DNA of 64,000 bases from Paracamarosporium sp. OC-R06-R3. Its lineage: Eukaryota > Ascomycota > Dothideomycetes > Pleosporales > Didymosphaeriaceae. Under the pieces are notes generated by a model. It was not told the DNA's origin and searched no databases. It was given only the letters and a program-made list of their open reading frames with translations. This document shows, piece after piece, positions 33,264-45,199 of the stretch (position 1 is its first letter; every line of letters starts with the position of its first letter). The DNA lies in contig JACVRA010000134.1 in the NCBI GenBank assembly GCA_019828545.1, positions 112,291-176,290 of the forward strand, in the 5' to 3' direction. The position numbers and the translations under genes are program-made.

Positions 33264-34132
33264 ATGGGCGTTTACTATGAAACCATTCCCGACTCCCTCA
33301 CTCCATGGATCCTCGACCAGAAAATGCTGTTTGTCGGGACAGCGCCCCTCTCCCCAAACGGCCACATCAACATCTCGCCCAAAGGCGGTAAACAGTTTGG
33401 AATCGTGTCGCCTACCCAGTTCTGGTACCTCGATCTCACGGGCTCTGGTGTCGAAACCCATGCACACTTGCATGAGCCCCATAACGGCCGCATCTGCGTC
33501 ATGTTCATCGCGTTCAAGGGCCCCCCGAAAATTGTACGGATATGGGGCACAGGCCGCGCGGTTGAGAACGGAACACCAGAGTGGGATGCCTTCGTGACGG
33601 ACAAGAAGGTTGACACGATTCCCGGGAGCAGGAGCATCATATTAGTGGATGTGCACCAGTGTGCCACGAGCTGCGGCTTCAGCGTGCCGACGTATGAGTG
33701 GACGGGGTGGAGGAGTACGCTTGATGACCACTTCGCTTTGAAGGAAAAGAAATACAAGGCGGGAAAGGAAGAGGAAAGCATGGACCGGTACGTTCCCGTC
33801 TCTCGTAGCACTCCTTATTCGTCTTGCGAGCGACTCGCCGCTAACAACGTGGGCATAGATACTGGGCGTTCAAGTCTCAGTACAGCATCGATGGTATGCC
33901 TGGAATGAAGCGCGGCTACGAATTCGCTCAGAAGAACAACATCGCACCGCTTAAGAAATGGGTAGGGAAATGGGCACCTACTGACTTTGGCCCGAGATCC
34001 GCACCTCAGATCTCGCTGGTACAGCTTCTCGCCGTCGCGGTAATGAGTTTGCTGATTGGTGTTACGTTGGCGATTACCATCGCACCGCCGGATTTCGTAA
34101 GGAAAGTGCAGCACAAGGAGTTCTTCTTATGA
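33264..34132 (+). CDS. Pyridoxamine-phosphate-oxidase-like split-barrel protein, C-terminal TM
   Basis: Exons 33264-33787 and 33859-34132, with a 71-bp intron, give 265 aa. The N-terminal 150 residues have the FMN-binding split-barrel pattern of the PNPOx-like family: KMLFVGTAPLSPNGHINISP, then QFWYLDLTGSGVETHAHL, NGRICVMFIAFKGPPKIVRI and WGTGRAVE. Members bind flavin or related cofactors, but the fungal subgroup has no assigned substrate. A conserved W-GWRSTLDDHF region follows. Near the C-terminus (about 230-255) a hydrophobic helix (LVQLLAVAVMSLLIGVTLAI) predicts membrane anchoring with the barrel probably cytosolic. The anchor is unusual compared with soluble PNPOx enzymes. The family call is good, the function unknown. 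Confidence 0.82.
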
Positions 34133-35464
34133 GGGCGTGCACATGTTGCGAATTTTGAATCGTGCTTTCGATCGTTACATTGCAGTCTTGGGGTGTGATA
34201 GAGATTAAGAGCTCGCTGTATGCCTATATTGCTTTTCCAATGAGTCACTATGAATCTCACTGTGAAGAGATTATTCTGCCTAGTCATCATGATTTTGTTC
34301 AAAACTTGCAAGCTCAAGGAGAGAACCCAAGTCCTGTCTCAAATATTCAACCGACTAACCAAAGTATAACCAAAGTATCTTCTGTTTTTGGGCAGATTTC
34401 CGACTTCCAGTAAGCGAGACGACATCATTAGCTGTAAGTAGCTGGATGCTTTCTAAACACGTGATTCCTAGACTCGTGGCTTTTGCTACGCGAAAAGTAC
34501 TGAACAATAAACGAGCGAGCTTCTGGAGCGCCGCACCATCATGTAGTATGCGCGACAACCATCTACTGGAATTTTTCAAAGCACCATATAGCTCGTCCTA
34601 GCGCGGCGCCCGACTCCTACGATGATCGAACCCACGAATCAACAGCTATCCACGACCATTGAAGACCTCATACGCTACGTCGACTCTACCCAGCCTGGTT
34701 CATACCGTGACCCACCCACATAAGCCAGGACAATGACCATAATACAACGATTATGCCGAATCGTCGGACTGACTTCAATTGTCAAAAGATTACATAAGCG
34801 CAGCATATCACACGCTCCATCAACCCCACCCACAATTCTGCTGATTCATGAAGCTGTGCACTCCTCGGAACCTATTGCTCAATATCATGGAAGATCCTTT
34901 ATGGGTCAGCCCTACGGTCCCAGCCTCTGAACTCTAACAAGGTAGCGCTGCTACGTTCCCCTCATGCGATCTGCAAAAATGCTGCGCAACATCGCCTCTG
35001 CGTAGGCCACGTAATTAAGGGAGCAGCTTCACCTTGAAAGTGAGCTGAATGCTGCTTGGAGACATACTTGTTTGCCAGTAGCGTTCATTAAGTAAGCTGA
35101 ATGAAGTTCTAGCCAAAGTAGTGTAGGTGGAGAATGGGGCGGCCCCATGGCACAGACCACAAGAGAGAAGTGCAGGGTACATGGCCAATCGAATATGCTC
35201 ACCGTAGTTTATAACCATAATGTTCCTTGTATGCGGTCAGATACTTACCCGACTGATACTACCTCGGCGGGGCACCATTCTAGTGCTCACAGAAGTCACC
35301 TCCTGGTGGAGTAGCCGGAAGCTCTGGGTGAGCAGAAGGTTGGGTGCTTGGAAATCACATGGAATATAAGCAGCGAAGCATCTACGGCTCACTAACAAAA
35401 AGTCCAGCTGTTGCACCTCTAGTAACGTTGTTTGACTGATTACGTCCGACTCCATTCCCCTTCA
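34133..35464. other. Intergenic interval
   Basis: About 1.3 kb without a convincing gene. A 33-codon ORF at 34622-34723 and a 65-codon ORF at 34733-34930 follow each other and might be leftovers of a lost gene, but nothing in them is recognisable. Confidence 0.45.
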
Positions 35465-36484
35465 ATGGCTCAACTTACCTGGTTGGTGACCGGCTGCTCT
35501 TCTGGACTCGGGGAGGTATTCGTGCGACGCATACTTGCAAGGAGCGATCGTGTCATTGCTACTGCGCGTGGTGATGTTACTCGTCTGGCTCCGCTCAAAG
35601 AGGCCGGCGCGGCTGTTCTCTCGCTCGACGTCACAGCCCCCCAAGCTACCATCAATGCGAAAGTAGAAGAAGCCATAGCTATCTACGGTGGAATAGACGT
35701 CGTTGTGAATAACGCTGGGTATATCGAGGGGGGAATGGCCGAAGAAACCACGTAAGAATACACACTTCGATTTGGCGTTATATCCACTTCTGCTAATGCT
35801 GAGGTGGCATGGGATGTAGCCAGGACCGATTTATCGCTCAATTCAACACCAACCTCTTCGGAGCCATCAACACAACCCGAGCTCTCTTGCCACACTTCCG
35901 AGCCAAAAGTTCTGGCGTAATCGTCTATATAGGGTCACTAGGTGGAATAGCAGCAGACGTCGGCGCCGCAGCCTATTCCGGAAGCAAGTTCGCCCTGGAA
36001 GGTACGTCATGGAGCGGTAAATCCCGATATACCAACTGACACGAAGCCAGGCGTCGCCGAAGCAATCGCACTCGAGACGCAGAGTTTCGGCATTCGGTCG
36101 CACTTGTTCCAGCTTGGCCACTATCGCACCAAAGTGTTCAACGCCAACAACTTCAAGGCCGCCCCGCAAACCATCGACGCTTACAAATCTCTCAACGAGA
36201 TACTTGATGGGTTTCGTGGCCAAGTAGACGAAAAACAGCCCGGCGATCCGGAAAAAGCAGTTAACATCATGATCGACGTTGTTAAGCATGAAGGCGTAGC
36301 TGAAGGGAAGGTCCTGCCGTTGCGCTTACCTATTGGTAGAGACGCTCTAGCTACGCTGCGAAATAAGTACGTCAAGTATCTTGACCTGTGCACCGAGTGG
36401 GAAGATGTGATCACGAGCACCGATTTCGACACAGATGTACAAGCTACTACGACGGTTCAAGGCCACGAAGCCGTTCCTCTGTAA
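35465..36484 (+). CDS. Short-chain dehydrogenase/reductase
   Basis: Exons 35465-35751, 35820-36001 and 36051-36484, with introns of 68 and 49 bp, give 300 aa. The classical SDR signature is complete: TGCSSGLG cofactor loop at residues 9-16, VVNNAG, a catalytic Ser in YIGSLGG and the YSGSK (Tyr-x3-Lys) active site. The Arg in TARGD after beta-2 suggests a preference for NADP(H). The C-terminal extension, including LGHYRTKVFN, resembles the fungal branch often annotated as 17-beta-HSD-like or oxidoreductases of unknown substrate. ATG 35465 was chosen because it sits just before beta-1; the longer open frame starts only at a TTG. It converges on IND1 with about 200 bp between the stops. Confidence 0.9.
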
Positions 36485-36690
36485 ATTTTAGAGTTGCCGT
36501 CTTTTTGCTAGACCTGTTTTGTTGGCTATCTAGCAACATCGTATCACTATCGGATCGCATTTCTTGATTTTTCCGCCTTAGTATTACAGTTCTTGTGTTA
36601 GCCCACATAGGGGCTGCAAATACAATGTGTACGTATTCCCGACAATGAAAGTAGATGAAAGTTCTTGGTGCGTAAGGTTGTGCTGGAGCA

Positions 36691-37742
36691 TTATTCCAGT
36701 TCTACTATCCGTGCCACTTCTTTGGCCATGGAGGCGAACACGTGAGCTCTGGGACTGTCTGGCTCCGCGACTACGGTAGGCTTCCCACCTTCAGCACCGG
36801 CACCCATTGCAGCATGCAGGGGAAGTTCGCCCAAAAGTCGCATGTCGTATGTACGGCACATATCTCTTAGTTTATTCAGGTCCCCAAACACGTTGTGCGT
36901 TTCCCCACATCCAGGGCACTGGAAGCCACTCATATTACACACGAGCCCCAGGATGTTCGTGTTCACTTTGCGGAATAGCTCGACGCCTTTCACGGCGTCT
37001 TTGAGCGAAAGGTCCTGCGGAGTTGACACGATGATGGCGCCGTCAAGGACGAGCTGTTGAGTAATGGTCAACTGCACGTCGCCAGTGCCAGGCGGTAGGT
37101 CGAGGACGAGGACGTCAAGGCCGCCCCACTCGACCTCGTGCAGGAGCTGCTGCAGGGCTTTCATGACCATGAGCCCACGCCATGCTACCGGCGAGGACTC
37201 TGGGACTAGGTAGCCCATGGACATGCTTTTCAGTCCATAATTTGATAATGGTATAAGTTGGTTATCTGATGACCTGTGTCAGACTCAGAGTGGGGTGGGC
37301 CTTGGTCGCATCAAGGATAAGACTCACTGGCTGAGAGTCTTGGTTCACCGGAGAGGTTCAGCAGAGTGGGTATCGAAGGGCCGAAGATGTCAGTGTCTAG
37401 GATGCCAGCTCTGTACCCACTGCGCGCAAAGCTGAGGGCCAGGTTCACTGCAGCGCGGTCAGGCTAGTGGTCGTGTCTTGTGATGGCGTGGCATGCCTGC
37501 AATGGTGCTTTTACCGACGCCTCCTTTGGCTGACGAGACGGCGATGATCTTCTTCACGTCTTTGATGCTTCGCTTTTGCGGCAGCCCTCGCTGCATGCGA
37601 GGCATTTGCGGCGGTGCGCCGGAGCGCGGCAGCCCCTGAGGCCTTTATTAGTGCAAGCCGTATGGGAGCAATGCATTCCGAAGCGTACCAACGGGTTCTC
37701 ATGCTGCAGCCGCCTCAGTGTCGAAAACAGTCGCGGCTTCAT
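36691..37742 (-). CDS. IND1: Mrp/NBP35-type P-loop ATPase, IND1-like
   Basis: Four exons, 37689-37742, 37497-37635, 37328-37447 and 36691-37265, give 295 aa, the usual Ind1 size. The N-terminus [18 protein letters not shown] is a good mitochondrial presequence. The deviant Walker A is [21 protein letters not shown] and [15 protein letters not shown] follow; and FQCPGCGE supplies the CxxC that bridges a labile 4Fe-4S cluster between monomers. Ind1 delivers Fe-S clusters to respiratory complex I in the mitochondrial matrix. Intron 2 (37448-37496) only keeps frame with a GC donor (GCATGC) and a CTGCAG acceptor. The gene is divergent from BFR2 across 150 bp. Nbp35/Cfd1 are less likely because of the presequence and length. 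Confidence 0.92.
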
Positions 37743-37892
37743 GGTCGCATTGCGCGGGTGACGAATGAGCGGCGAAGAAGCTCCGCAGCTTGGGACGGAA
37801 GGGCGCCTGCCAAGAGTTCGCAGCCGAAACTTTTCAGTGGGGCCGCAAATCCGCTTTCCAGTCCTCACTCAGCACCAGCCAACAATATCGCC
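37743..37892. promoter_or_regulatory. Compact divergent promoter IND1 / BFR2
   Basis: Only 150 bp separate the two start codons, so both 5' UTRs and core promoters must share this stretch. Confidence 0.75.
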
Positions 37893-39452
37893 ATGAAGAA
37901 GTCGAAGATAACAGGTAATGTTCTGCGGATCCGGCTGTCGGGCTGTGTCTAATACCTGCGCTCAGATTTTGACCCGGAATCGCTGCTTGACCCGGCGCCG
38001 TCAAGCTCCAGCGAAGAAGAAGAACAATCCGATTTTTCAGACGCCGAAGCAGAGAACGCGGGTCGCGAACACTACGCCAATGTTGGGAAGAGCAAGCTCA
38101 GGAAGAAGGAGGTCGTTCCTCTAGGCCCGCAATACACCGGCACCCAGGTCAGCCGCCACGCCGTCGAAGACGAGGACAGCGACGACCCCTTCGCGAAGCG
38201 CTTTGATGAGGACGGTAGTGGTGCTGAGGACGAAGAAGACAGCGCATCTGATCTGGAAAATGGCGAAGCTCTGGAAGCAGAAGGCTCAGAGAGCGATGAG
38301 GGCGAGAACGATGATGGCCAAGGCGAAGAGTCTGGAGACGAAGTGGAAGGCTCCGACGATGACGAGGACATGGATATGGATGCTGCTGAGGGAGATGAAG
38401 AGGCAGACTCTGACGACGACGACGAAGATGCCAATGATGCGGCCGAGACGCGGGCGCTCATGGGAAAGAACAAATCAGACGTGCGCGAGTTGATGAAGGA
38501 CCAAAAATCACTCACCACCAGCCTCGCCGCTGCCGCCCAATCCGACGTCGCAAAAGGTCAAGCAATCAAAGCACAGCGAAAAACGTTCGATTCTTTCCTC
38601 AACACGCGAGTGCGCTTGCAGAAAGCGCTGATTTCGACCAACTCCATGGTGGCCGAGGGTCACAAAGACGAATCTGCACCAGCCTCTTCGGTCGAGGCCG
38701 CCGAGGCCGCAGCGTTGACACTGTTGAACAACCTGACGGACTTGAAGGCATCGATTGAGGAGGCGCGCACGGGCGAGAAGCGCAAGCAGTCACCGTTCAC
38801 ATCTGCCACGGCTGCGTCAGAGATCTGGGACGACTTGCGTGCATCCGAAAGTGCGGCAAAAAAGCAACGGAGGGCTGTCTTGGAGAAGTGGTCTGCAAAA
38901 ACACGAACTACAAAGATTGCAACTGCTCAAAGACAACTGAACGTCAGTGCGGAGCAGAACCTGACCGAAGTGCTCGACTCCCAGCTCACCAACTCGACTC
39001 ATCTCGTTGCAAGAACACAGACGCCCCGCTCTTGCGCACCCATCCAGTCGGCATCCTCCAAGCCGGTCCCCGATGCGAACATATACGACGATGCTGACTT
39101 CTACGGCCTACTTTTGAAGGAGCTGCTTGAGCAACGGTCCGCCGACCTTTCAAATAGCGGCACGGCCGAGTTCGTTGTCCAGGCGCCATGGCAAGTAGCG
39201 CGGGAAGCGAAGACGAAGAAAATCGTCGACACGAAAGCGAGCAAAGGCCGACGGTTGCGATATACCGTGCATGAGAAGCTGCAGAACTTCATGGCGCCGG
39301 AGGAAAGAGGGGTTTGGGTGGAGCGTCAGCGGGATGAGCTTTTTAGCAGTCTGTTTGGGCAGCGTCTTGGGTTGGGTGAGCAAGACGAGGTGGAAAGCGA
39401 GGAAGATGCGATGGACGCCGAAGAGCAAGGCTTGATGCTGTTCAGGAGCTAG
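37893..39452 (+). CDS. BFR2: BFR2/AATF ribosome-biogenesis protein
   Basis: A 22-bp first exon (37893-37914), a 51-bp intron and exon 37966-39452 give 502 aa, like yeast Bfr2 (534 aa). The N-terminus DFDPESLLDP and YTGTQVSR are conserved in the AATF family. A highly acidic tract (Asp/Glu/Ser, about residues 80-180) follows. The AATF leucine-zipper-like domain covers about 190-370 (KAQRKTFDSFLNTRVRLQKAL, IWDDLRASE). The C-terminal TRAUB domain carries DADFYGLLLKELLE and KGRRLRYTVHEKLQNFMAP. Bfr2 acts in the nucleolus in the small-subunit processome (40S maturation). The start is fixed by the tiny exon MKKSKIT followed by G/AT splicing. Confidence 0.94.
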
Positions 39453-39683
39453 ATGCCATGGTGCAGAATACCCTCATGTTAGCTGTATCTCAATAGAGTA
39501 TTCTCAATGCGTAGTGTCACACCCAAAGAAGGCGATGACGTAGTTAGCGCAAGCCCCTGCATGCGAAGTCTAATAAGATCTGGGGAACTCAACACAGATC
39601 TCAAGCTGAGCCTGACACGAACGCGTTATCGTCATGTTTCCGTCCGAGTACCACTGGCAATCGTCCTAATTGTTCCTTCGCCA

Positions 39684-42634
39684 ATGCCCGTCAACACCAT
39701 CACCGTGGGCGCCGCCGTCGCGCCCACCATCATCGAAACCTACATCTCGCACTACCTGAACCGCCGCCCGCTCAAGCAGAAGCCCACGGCGCATATCTCG
39801 TACCACGAAGGCCTCGAGCTCATCAGGAGATTCCTGCATTACGCGTCCTTCCATGCCGTCGACGAGCTGCAGGCATTTACCTCGCAGTGGGTTCCTGTTC
39901 CGCACTGGGTGCATGTCGACCAGCTTGGGATACCGAACGCGCAGCTGAAGCGATCCGCCGACTACGTGCGCGCGCAGCTGGGCCCCGACGGCGTCAAAGC
40001 AGTCGGCGGGGGCACGTGGTGGGAATGGCGGCGCGAAGGAAGCGAGGAGCTCAAGGCTGAGTGGATCGAGATGCGCAAGGACATGGAGGAGCGCAACAAG
40101 TCGCCCAATGTCAAGGGCCAGCGCATCATGTTGTACGTGCACGGCGGCGCGTATTACTTTGGCAGCGTCGACGAGCACCGCTACCAGATGCAGCGCCATG
40201 CGCGCAAGCTGAAGGCGAGGGTGCTGGCGCCGAGGTATAGGCTTGCGCCCCAATTTCCGTTTCCGTGCGGGCTCATGGACTGTCTGGCCGCGTATCTGCA
40301 TCTGCTCGAGGAGAAGCATGACCCGTCCACCATCATCCTGGCCGGCGACTCGGCGGGCGGTGGTATGGTTTTGACCATGCTGGTAGTGATGCGCGACCAA
40401 GGCATACCTCTTCCCGCCGGTGCCGTGTTGCTGTCCCCATGGGTCGATCTCACGCACAGCTTTCCTAGTTTGGCTGGGGATGGCAAGATGGATTACATTC
40501 CTGCGCACGGCTTCGTCCATAAGCCAAGCTTAAGCTGGCCGCCTCCAAACGCCGATGATTTACTTGCCTTGGAGGGTGCCAGACAAATTAACGAGAAGCC
40601 AAACCCAACCCATGCCTCTACGCGAGAAGAAAGGAAAGAGGAGAAGATGGCCAAGAAGGAAGAAAAACAAGACCGTGTACGGGGCTTCTCGCTCACAAAT
40701 GCCGAGAAGCCTGATCTGAAGCAGCTTGTAGATCCGTCGGAAGAGGAGGGTAGCAACGGGGCTGGGAAAGACAACTGGGTATCCCAGGACGGCAAATATA
40801 GCATAGGGCCCAAGTCGATGCTTTCTCTTCAACTAGACGGAAAGCTCATCGAGATCAAGGACCAGATCCAGATGTACGCGCCAAACCATATGCTCACTCA
40901 TCCTTTAGTATCCCCAGCCCTACAACCTTCGCTGGGAGGGCTTCCGCCTCTGTTAATCCAAGTCGGCGGCGGAGAGCTTCTACGAGACGAGCAGATTTAC
41001 ATTGCTCACAAAGCTGCCCAACCACTTGCTTTCCTGCCCCCGCCTTCAAACCATCAAACAATCGAGGCCATCCAAGCCCAAGCAGCCAGGTACAGACCCA
41101 CAAACGTGCAACTTCAGGTCTGGGATGATCTGTGCCATGTCGCACCGACCCTTAGCTTTACGCGACCTGCAAAGCACATGTATCGAGGCGTAGCGCAGTT
41201 CGGTGCTTGGGCCCTCGCTCGAGCGCAAAAGACCACGATCGATATCATGGACGATGAAAGTATCTCGATCGTCAGTAGTGATTCAGTATCTACTTCATCC
41301 GACAGTCAGCTCGCCTCTGACGATATCAAATTGAGCATGCCCCAAAGCGCCCAACACGTGGGCTTTGAGAGCGTGAACACGAAAGAAGAAAAGGGTGCTG
41401 TGGTAGGCAAAGCCGGCGACCCCATACCTCCTTTCGAAAACCACATGATTCGTCAACGCGTCGACCGCCATGGGCGTATCTACCCGCTCAAGCCACCGAG
41501 CGAGTTGGAGGCACTCAATGTTCCAAGTGCGGAGGTTGGCGTACCGAAGAAGGGTCCAGTCAACAAGTGGATGAAGGCACAGCAGCAGTGGAACGGTAAA
41601 TTTGCGAAGCAGAAACTAAAGATTCAGAGAAAGAGGATGAGAGACATGGAGAAAGGATACGAAGGGTTCGAGGGCGAGACGCCGCCTCCGACGGCTCTAG
41701 CCGGACGAAGAGTCAAGGGCATGAAGAAGGAAAGGAAGACGAAGAAGAGTTGGGGTATGGCTTTGTGGAGTTTGTGGGGTAGTAAGCATGATGAAGCTAC
41801 GGTATGTATATTTCCTTCCCTACAATTGATCGCTTTCTCCTTACACAGTTGCTAACCTTATTTCTACAGATCGTCCGCGAAGAACAAGCCGACCACTCTC
41901 CGAATGCTGAACCTTCCACTTCCACCGTTCAAAATAATAATGCCACGGACGGCGTATCCGATCCTAAGCCCGTAGCACCCAAGCCCACTTCCCGCCGCAA
42001 ATCCACTAGGCACCTCGTCCCAGCCTCGGGCGCCTCACGTTCACGCTCCCATTCCCGCCACTCCACCGTTACAGACCGTGGCCAAATCACTACCTCCATG
42101 GAAAACCTTGCACACCTTGCACCGCCCAGTCCTAATCTTGCTGATGCAACCATCATCGCGCCTGAGCGAGATGGCAGCGGAGGGGTGCCAACACCCACGA
42201 TCGTATTGCCTGAGAATGGGGAAAGACCGCAAAGTCCACCAACATTGATTCCTGCAACAGATACTCTCAGTACACGGCCGACGAGAGGTGGAGTCGCGTA
42301 CCCGTTTCGATTGAAGGTTGAGGGCGAAGAAAGGGACGTTAATGCTAGTACGGTCACATTGCAGAGCGTACATTTGGGTACACCTGGCGTGGAGGAAGCA
42401 GGCAAAGAGATTGGTGTTGCGAGTGAAAGGGAAGGCAGCGAGGATGGGGGGAAGGGGAAGGAGAAAGTTGAGGAAAGACCTGGTGTAGAAAGGTTCGTCA
42501 CTGCTAACATTGGTGAATTGGGTAGCGAAAAAGAGATATCCGGGGAAGACAAGGTAGAAAGACCAGGCGTCGAGCGGTTTGAAACAGCGAAAGAGGATCT
42601 CAGTACGTTTGCAGATGGGAGTGAGAAGGCATAG
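39684..42634 (+). CDS. Large alpha/beta hydrolase (hormone-sensitive-lipase type) with disordered tail
   Basis: Exons 39684-41801 and 41870-42634, with a 68-bp intron, give 960 aa. The frame is open to ATG 39507 (59 more residues), but MPVNTITVGAAVAP resembles a true start. The HSL-family signature is clear: oxyanion-hole HGGAYYFGS (about residue 152) and nucleophile elbow GDSAGGGM (about 221); LCHVAPTL (about 482) supplies the likely catalytic His. A charged Lys/Glu-rich insert (about 295-370) splits the fold between the nucleophile and the last helices. From about 520 onward the protein is disordered, with Ser-rich, basic and Glu-rich stretches and two copies of ERPGVERF near the end. It is likely an intracellular ester or lipid hydrolase; the substrate is unknown. 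It ends 122 bp from the convergent SDR gene. Confidence 0.88.
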
Positions 42635-42755
42635 AGATGGGGTTTTACTTGGGTAAGCATCGCGCTGCAGGGAGCGTACATTGCATTATACCCACTCACT
42701 TTAGGATTTCCCATTTCATACTATTGAGCAACAATACCCAATGTATTATATTGCA

Positions 42756-44117
42756 TCAAACCTTCTGCTTGGCCATCCACTCCTCGGCCTCCGCCTTGTA
42801 CTCGTCTCTCCATCGCGTAAGCGGTGGGCGCTCGTTGACGATATCACCTACTGTCCAGAGCATGCGCTTTTTATCCGTCTCCTCGCTGACATCGTTGTCC
42901 TATCGTTGCAAGTCAGTAGATGCTTACCGAGCGTAAAATCTATGGGTTACAAGCTTACGGGGCAAATGATGTAGAATTTTTCATCTTTGATCTTCTGCTC
43001 CATGTACGAAGCTACCTGGTCGGGCGACCAAGCGCCGGCGGGTTTGTCGTTCGTCGTGCCGGGGACGTTACCAGACTATGCAATGTCAGCACTGGAAAGC
43101 ACTATCTTCGATGCAACGAGGCCGACGGAGATAGGGCGACCGAATTAGCAAAAAGAATTGCAACAAAGAATTATTCGCGCAGCCAGCATGTCAAAGTCCG
43201 AGTACACATGCCGATAGTCGAGGTTGCCGATCCCGGGCATGCCGTGCACCCGGACACTCCGCGACCTGCGCGACATAGATTAAAGAGGGGATATGAACAT
43301 ACCAGTCCAGTAAACGTCCACCCCGGCACAAGCAGGTGTACGCTCACACCCTTGTTCTCCCTCAGGTCCCAGCTCAGATGCTCGGACAACGTCTTCACCG
43401 CGGATTTACTCGCGTTGTACGCTGCGTTGCCCGGTGGGTTCGTGATACCTTGTTTGCTGCCTGTAATGACGATCGCAGCAGGCGAGGTATTACTGCGTGA
43501 TTGGAAGGAGGGGACGTAGGTATTGAGGCCGTTGATCACACCGAAAAGGTTAGTGGAGAGAATCTGCGAGGGACGTGTAAGTTAGCACTAGGCATGCAGT
43601 ATAGCAAGGATTCCGATGGCGCGATTTTAGGGACGGTAATAGAGCCTGGCCAGGTGGGTACTGGTGGTGTAGGTAGGGGTTGTCCACGTGGTAGTAAACA
43701 AAGTCCGATGGTGCGTGGATAGGCCGAAGAAGCACCACACCCAGCATACCAGCCGAGGCATGCATGACCTCAAACACGCCATTCCCAGCCATCTACTCTG
43801 ATCCACAGACTCACCTTCTGGAAATAATCAGAATCTCCCCACGTGCCTCTGGTCCCAACACCCGCATTCAGCATCAAGAAGTCCACATCGCCGACCTTCT
43901 CTTTTAGCCCCTTCCACTCCTGCTCTTGACTAACATCGGCTTGCAAGCACTGCACCTCACCCTTCAGACTCTTCTTCGCAAGCTCAAGCGTTTCCTTGTT
44001 GAAATCAACGACAGCAACGCGCATCCCATGTTTCAAGCACAGCTGCGCAACTGCAAGACCTATCCCCGAGGCACCACCCGTGATAAGCGCCTTGGACCCA
44101 GCTTGGAACACGGACAT
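42756..44117 (-). CDS. Short-chain dehydrogenase with two long introns
   Basis: Exons 43815-44117, 43303-43563, 42959-43075 and 42756-42899, each a multiple of 3, give 274 aa. It has the SDR cofactor loop TGGASGIG, an Asp ending beta-2 (VVDFN, suggesting NAD preference), NAGVGTRG, a catalytic Ser in VITGSKQG and YNASK (Tyr-x3-Lys). Introns 1 and 2 are 251 and 227 bp, far longer than others in the window, yet have canonical GTGAGT and GTATGT donors and a GCTAAC branch in intron 1. The C-terminus (MLWTVGDIVNERPPLTRW...EEWMAKQKV) is a fungal-type tail. Substrate unknown; it is unrelated in detail to the SDR at 35.5 kb. Confidence 0.9.
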
Positions 44118-45199
44118 GCTATTTTCAAGTAGTACTCGTACGTAAAAAAAATTGAACGCTGTGCCAAGATCAAGGAGGGTTCGTTAGAGGGCTGGGGCGG
44201 CACTGCAGAACTACAGTTTACTTCGTCAGCGTTTCAGGCCGCCTTACAACGGACACCCGGGATCTACATTGCGTAACTATCGAGCTTACACATGTGCTTC
44301 ATGTAGCCGTGGCGATGCAGGGGTGTGTCTCTAGAAGAAACAAGAACGCGCAACATGTTGGGCTTCGGGAGTGTTTGTATCGGAAGGGGAAGGTGGCTTA
44401 CGGGGTTGCCGCGTGATGTCCGTGGTGGGGTGCTAAACCAGATTTCGCCCCGATACTGTGGTTCAAGAGGAAGTGATCGAGCGTCCGAGCTGTGGAATTG
44501 TTTTACAGTTGTTGTAAAGGTGTTGTAGTAGTGTAAGAGACAATGAGGGGCCATGGTTTGGGTGACGTCTTTAAATGGTCCTATGTCTTGTTAACGCCGT
44601 TATTCCCGTCCCGTTTCCAGAGGTGGATCCATACTATACCAATGTCTTTTCTTTCTCCACATGATACGATGATCGCCAAAACCAAGAGCGAACATAGACA
44701 AATAATACATTCGACTTGTACATTGCATGATCTCAGCTTCGGAATCCATCTAACGTGGACTCAAGACTGACAAACATTGAAATTATACCACAACGCAAAA
44801 AAAGCTTACGTTTCCCTCAGATCGATGGGAAACTGTGAGAATCGATTCACAATTGGTTATACTGGCTGTCGCGTATCACTACTAACTACACACGATATGT
44901 CTTCACCAGGATGATAAAAAGTGATCAAGCTTGCAAGACAATAATGACAATATACAATAAGATTCGAGTGATGGCGAGCACTATAGATCATAGTGCATCA
45001 TTACCTTCTAACTATATTCATAATTATATGTATTCTACACTAAATCGCAGGCAACCACCCTACTAGCACGGGGTATCGTAGACTTCATCTAGAAAACGCC
45101 CAAACACCACACAGATCCCAAGTGAAAAAATGTACATGATCAAGACTCCTCCGAACGATGTTATGTTATTTTTTAATCTTACGGAAAGCAAGATAACCA
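44118..45199. other. Intergenic interval
   Basis: About 1.1 kb. It holds the promoter of the SDR gene and the 3' side of the rhodopsin-like gene. It is AT-rich from about 44800. No gene is seen. Confidence 0.5.
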
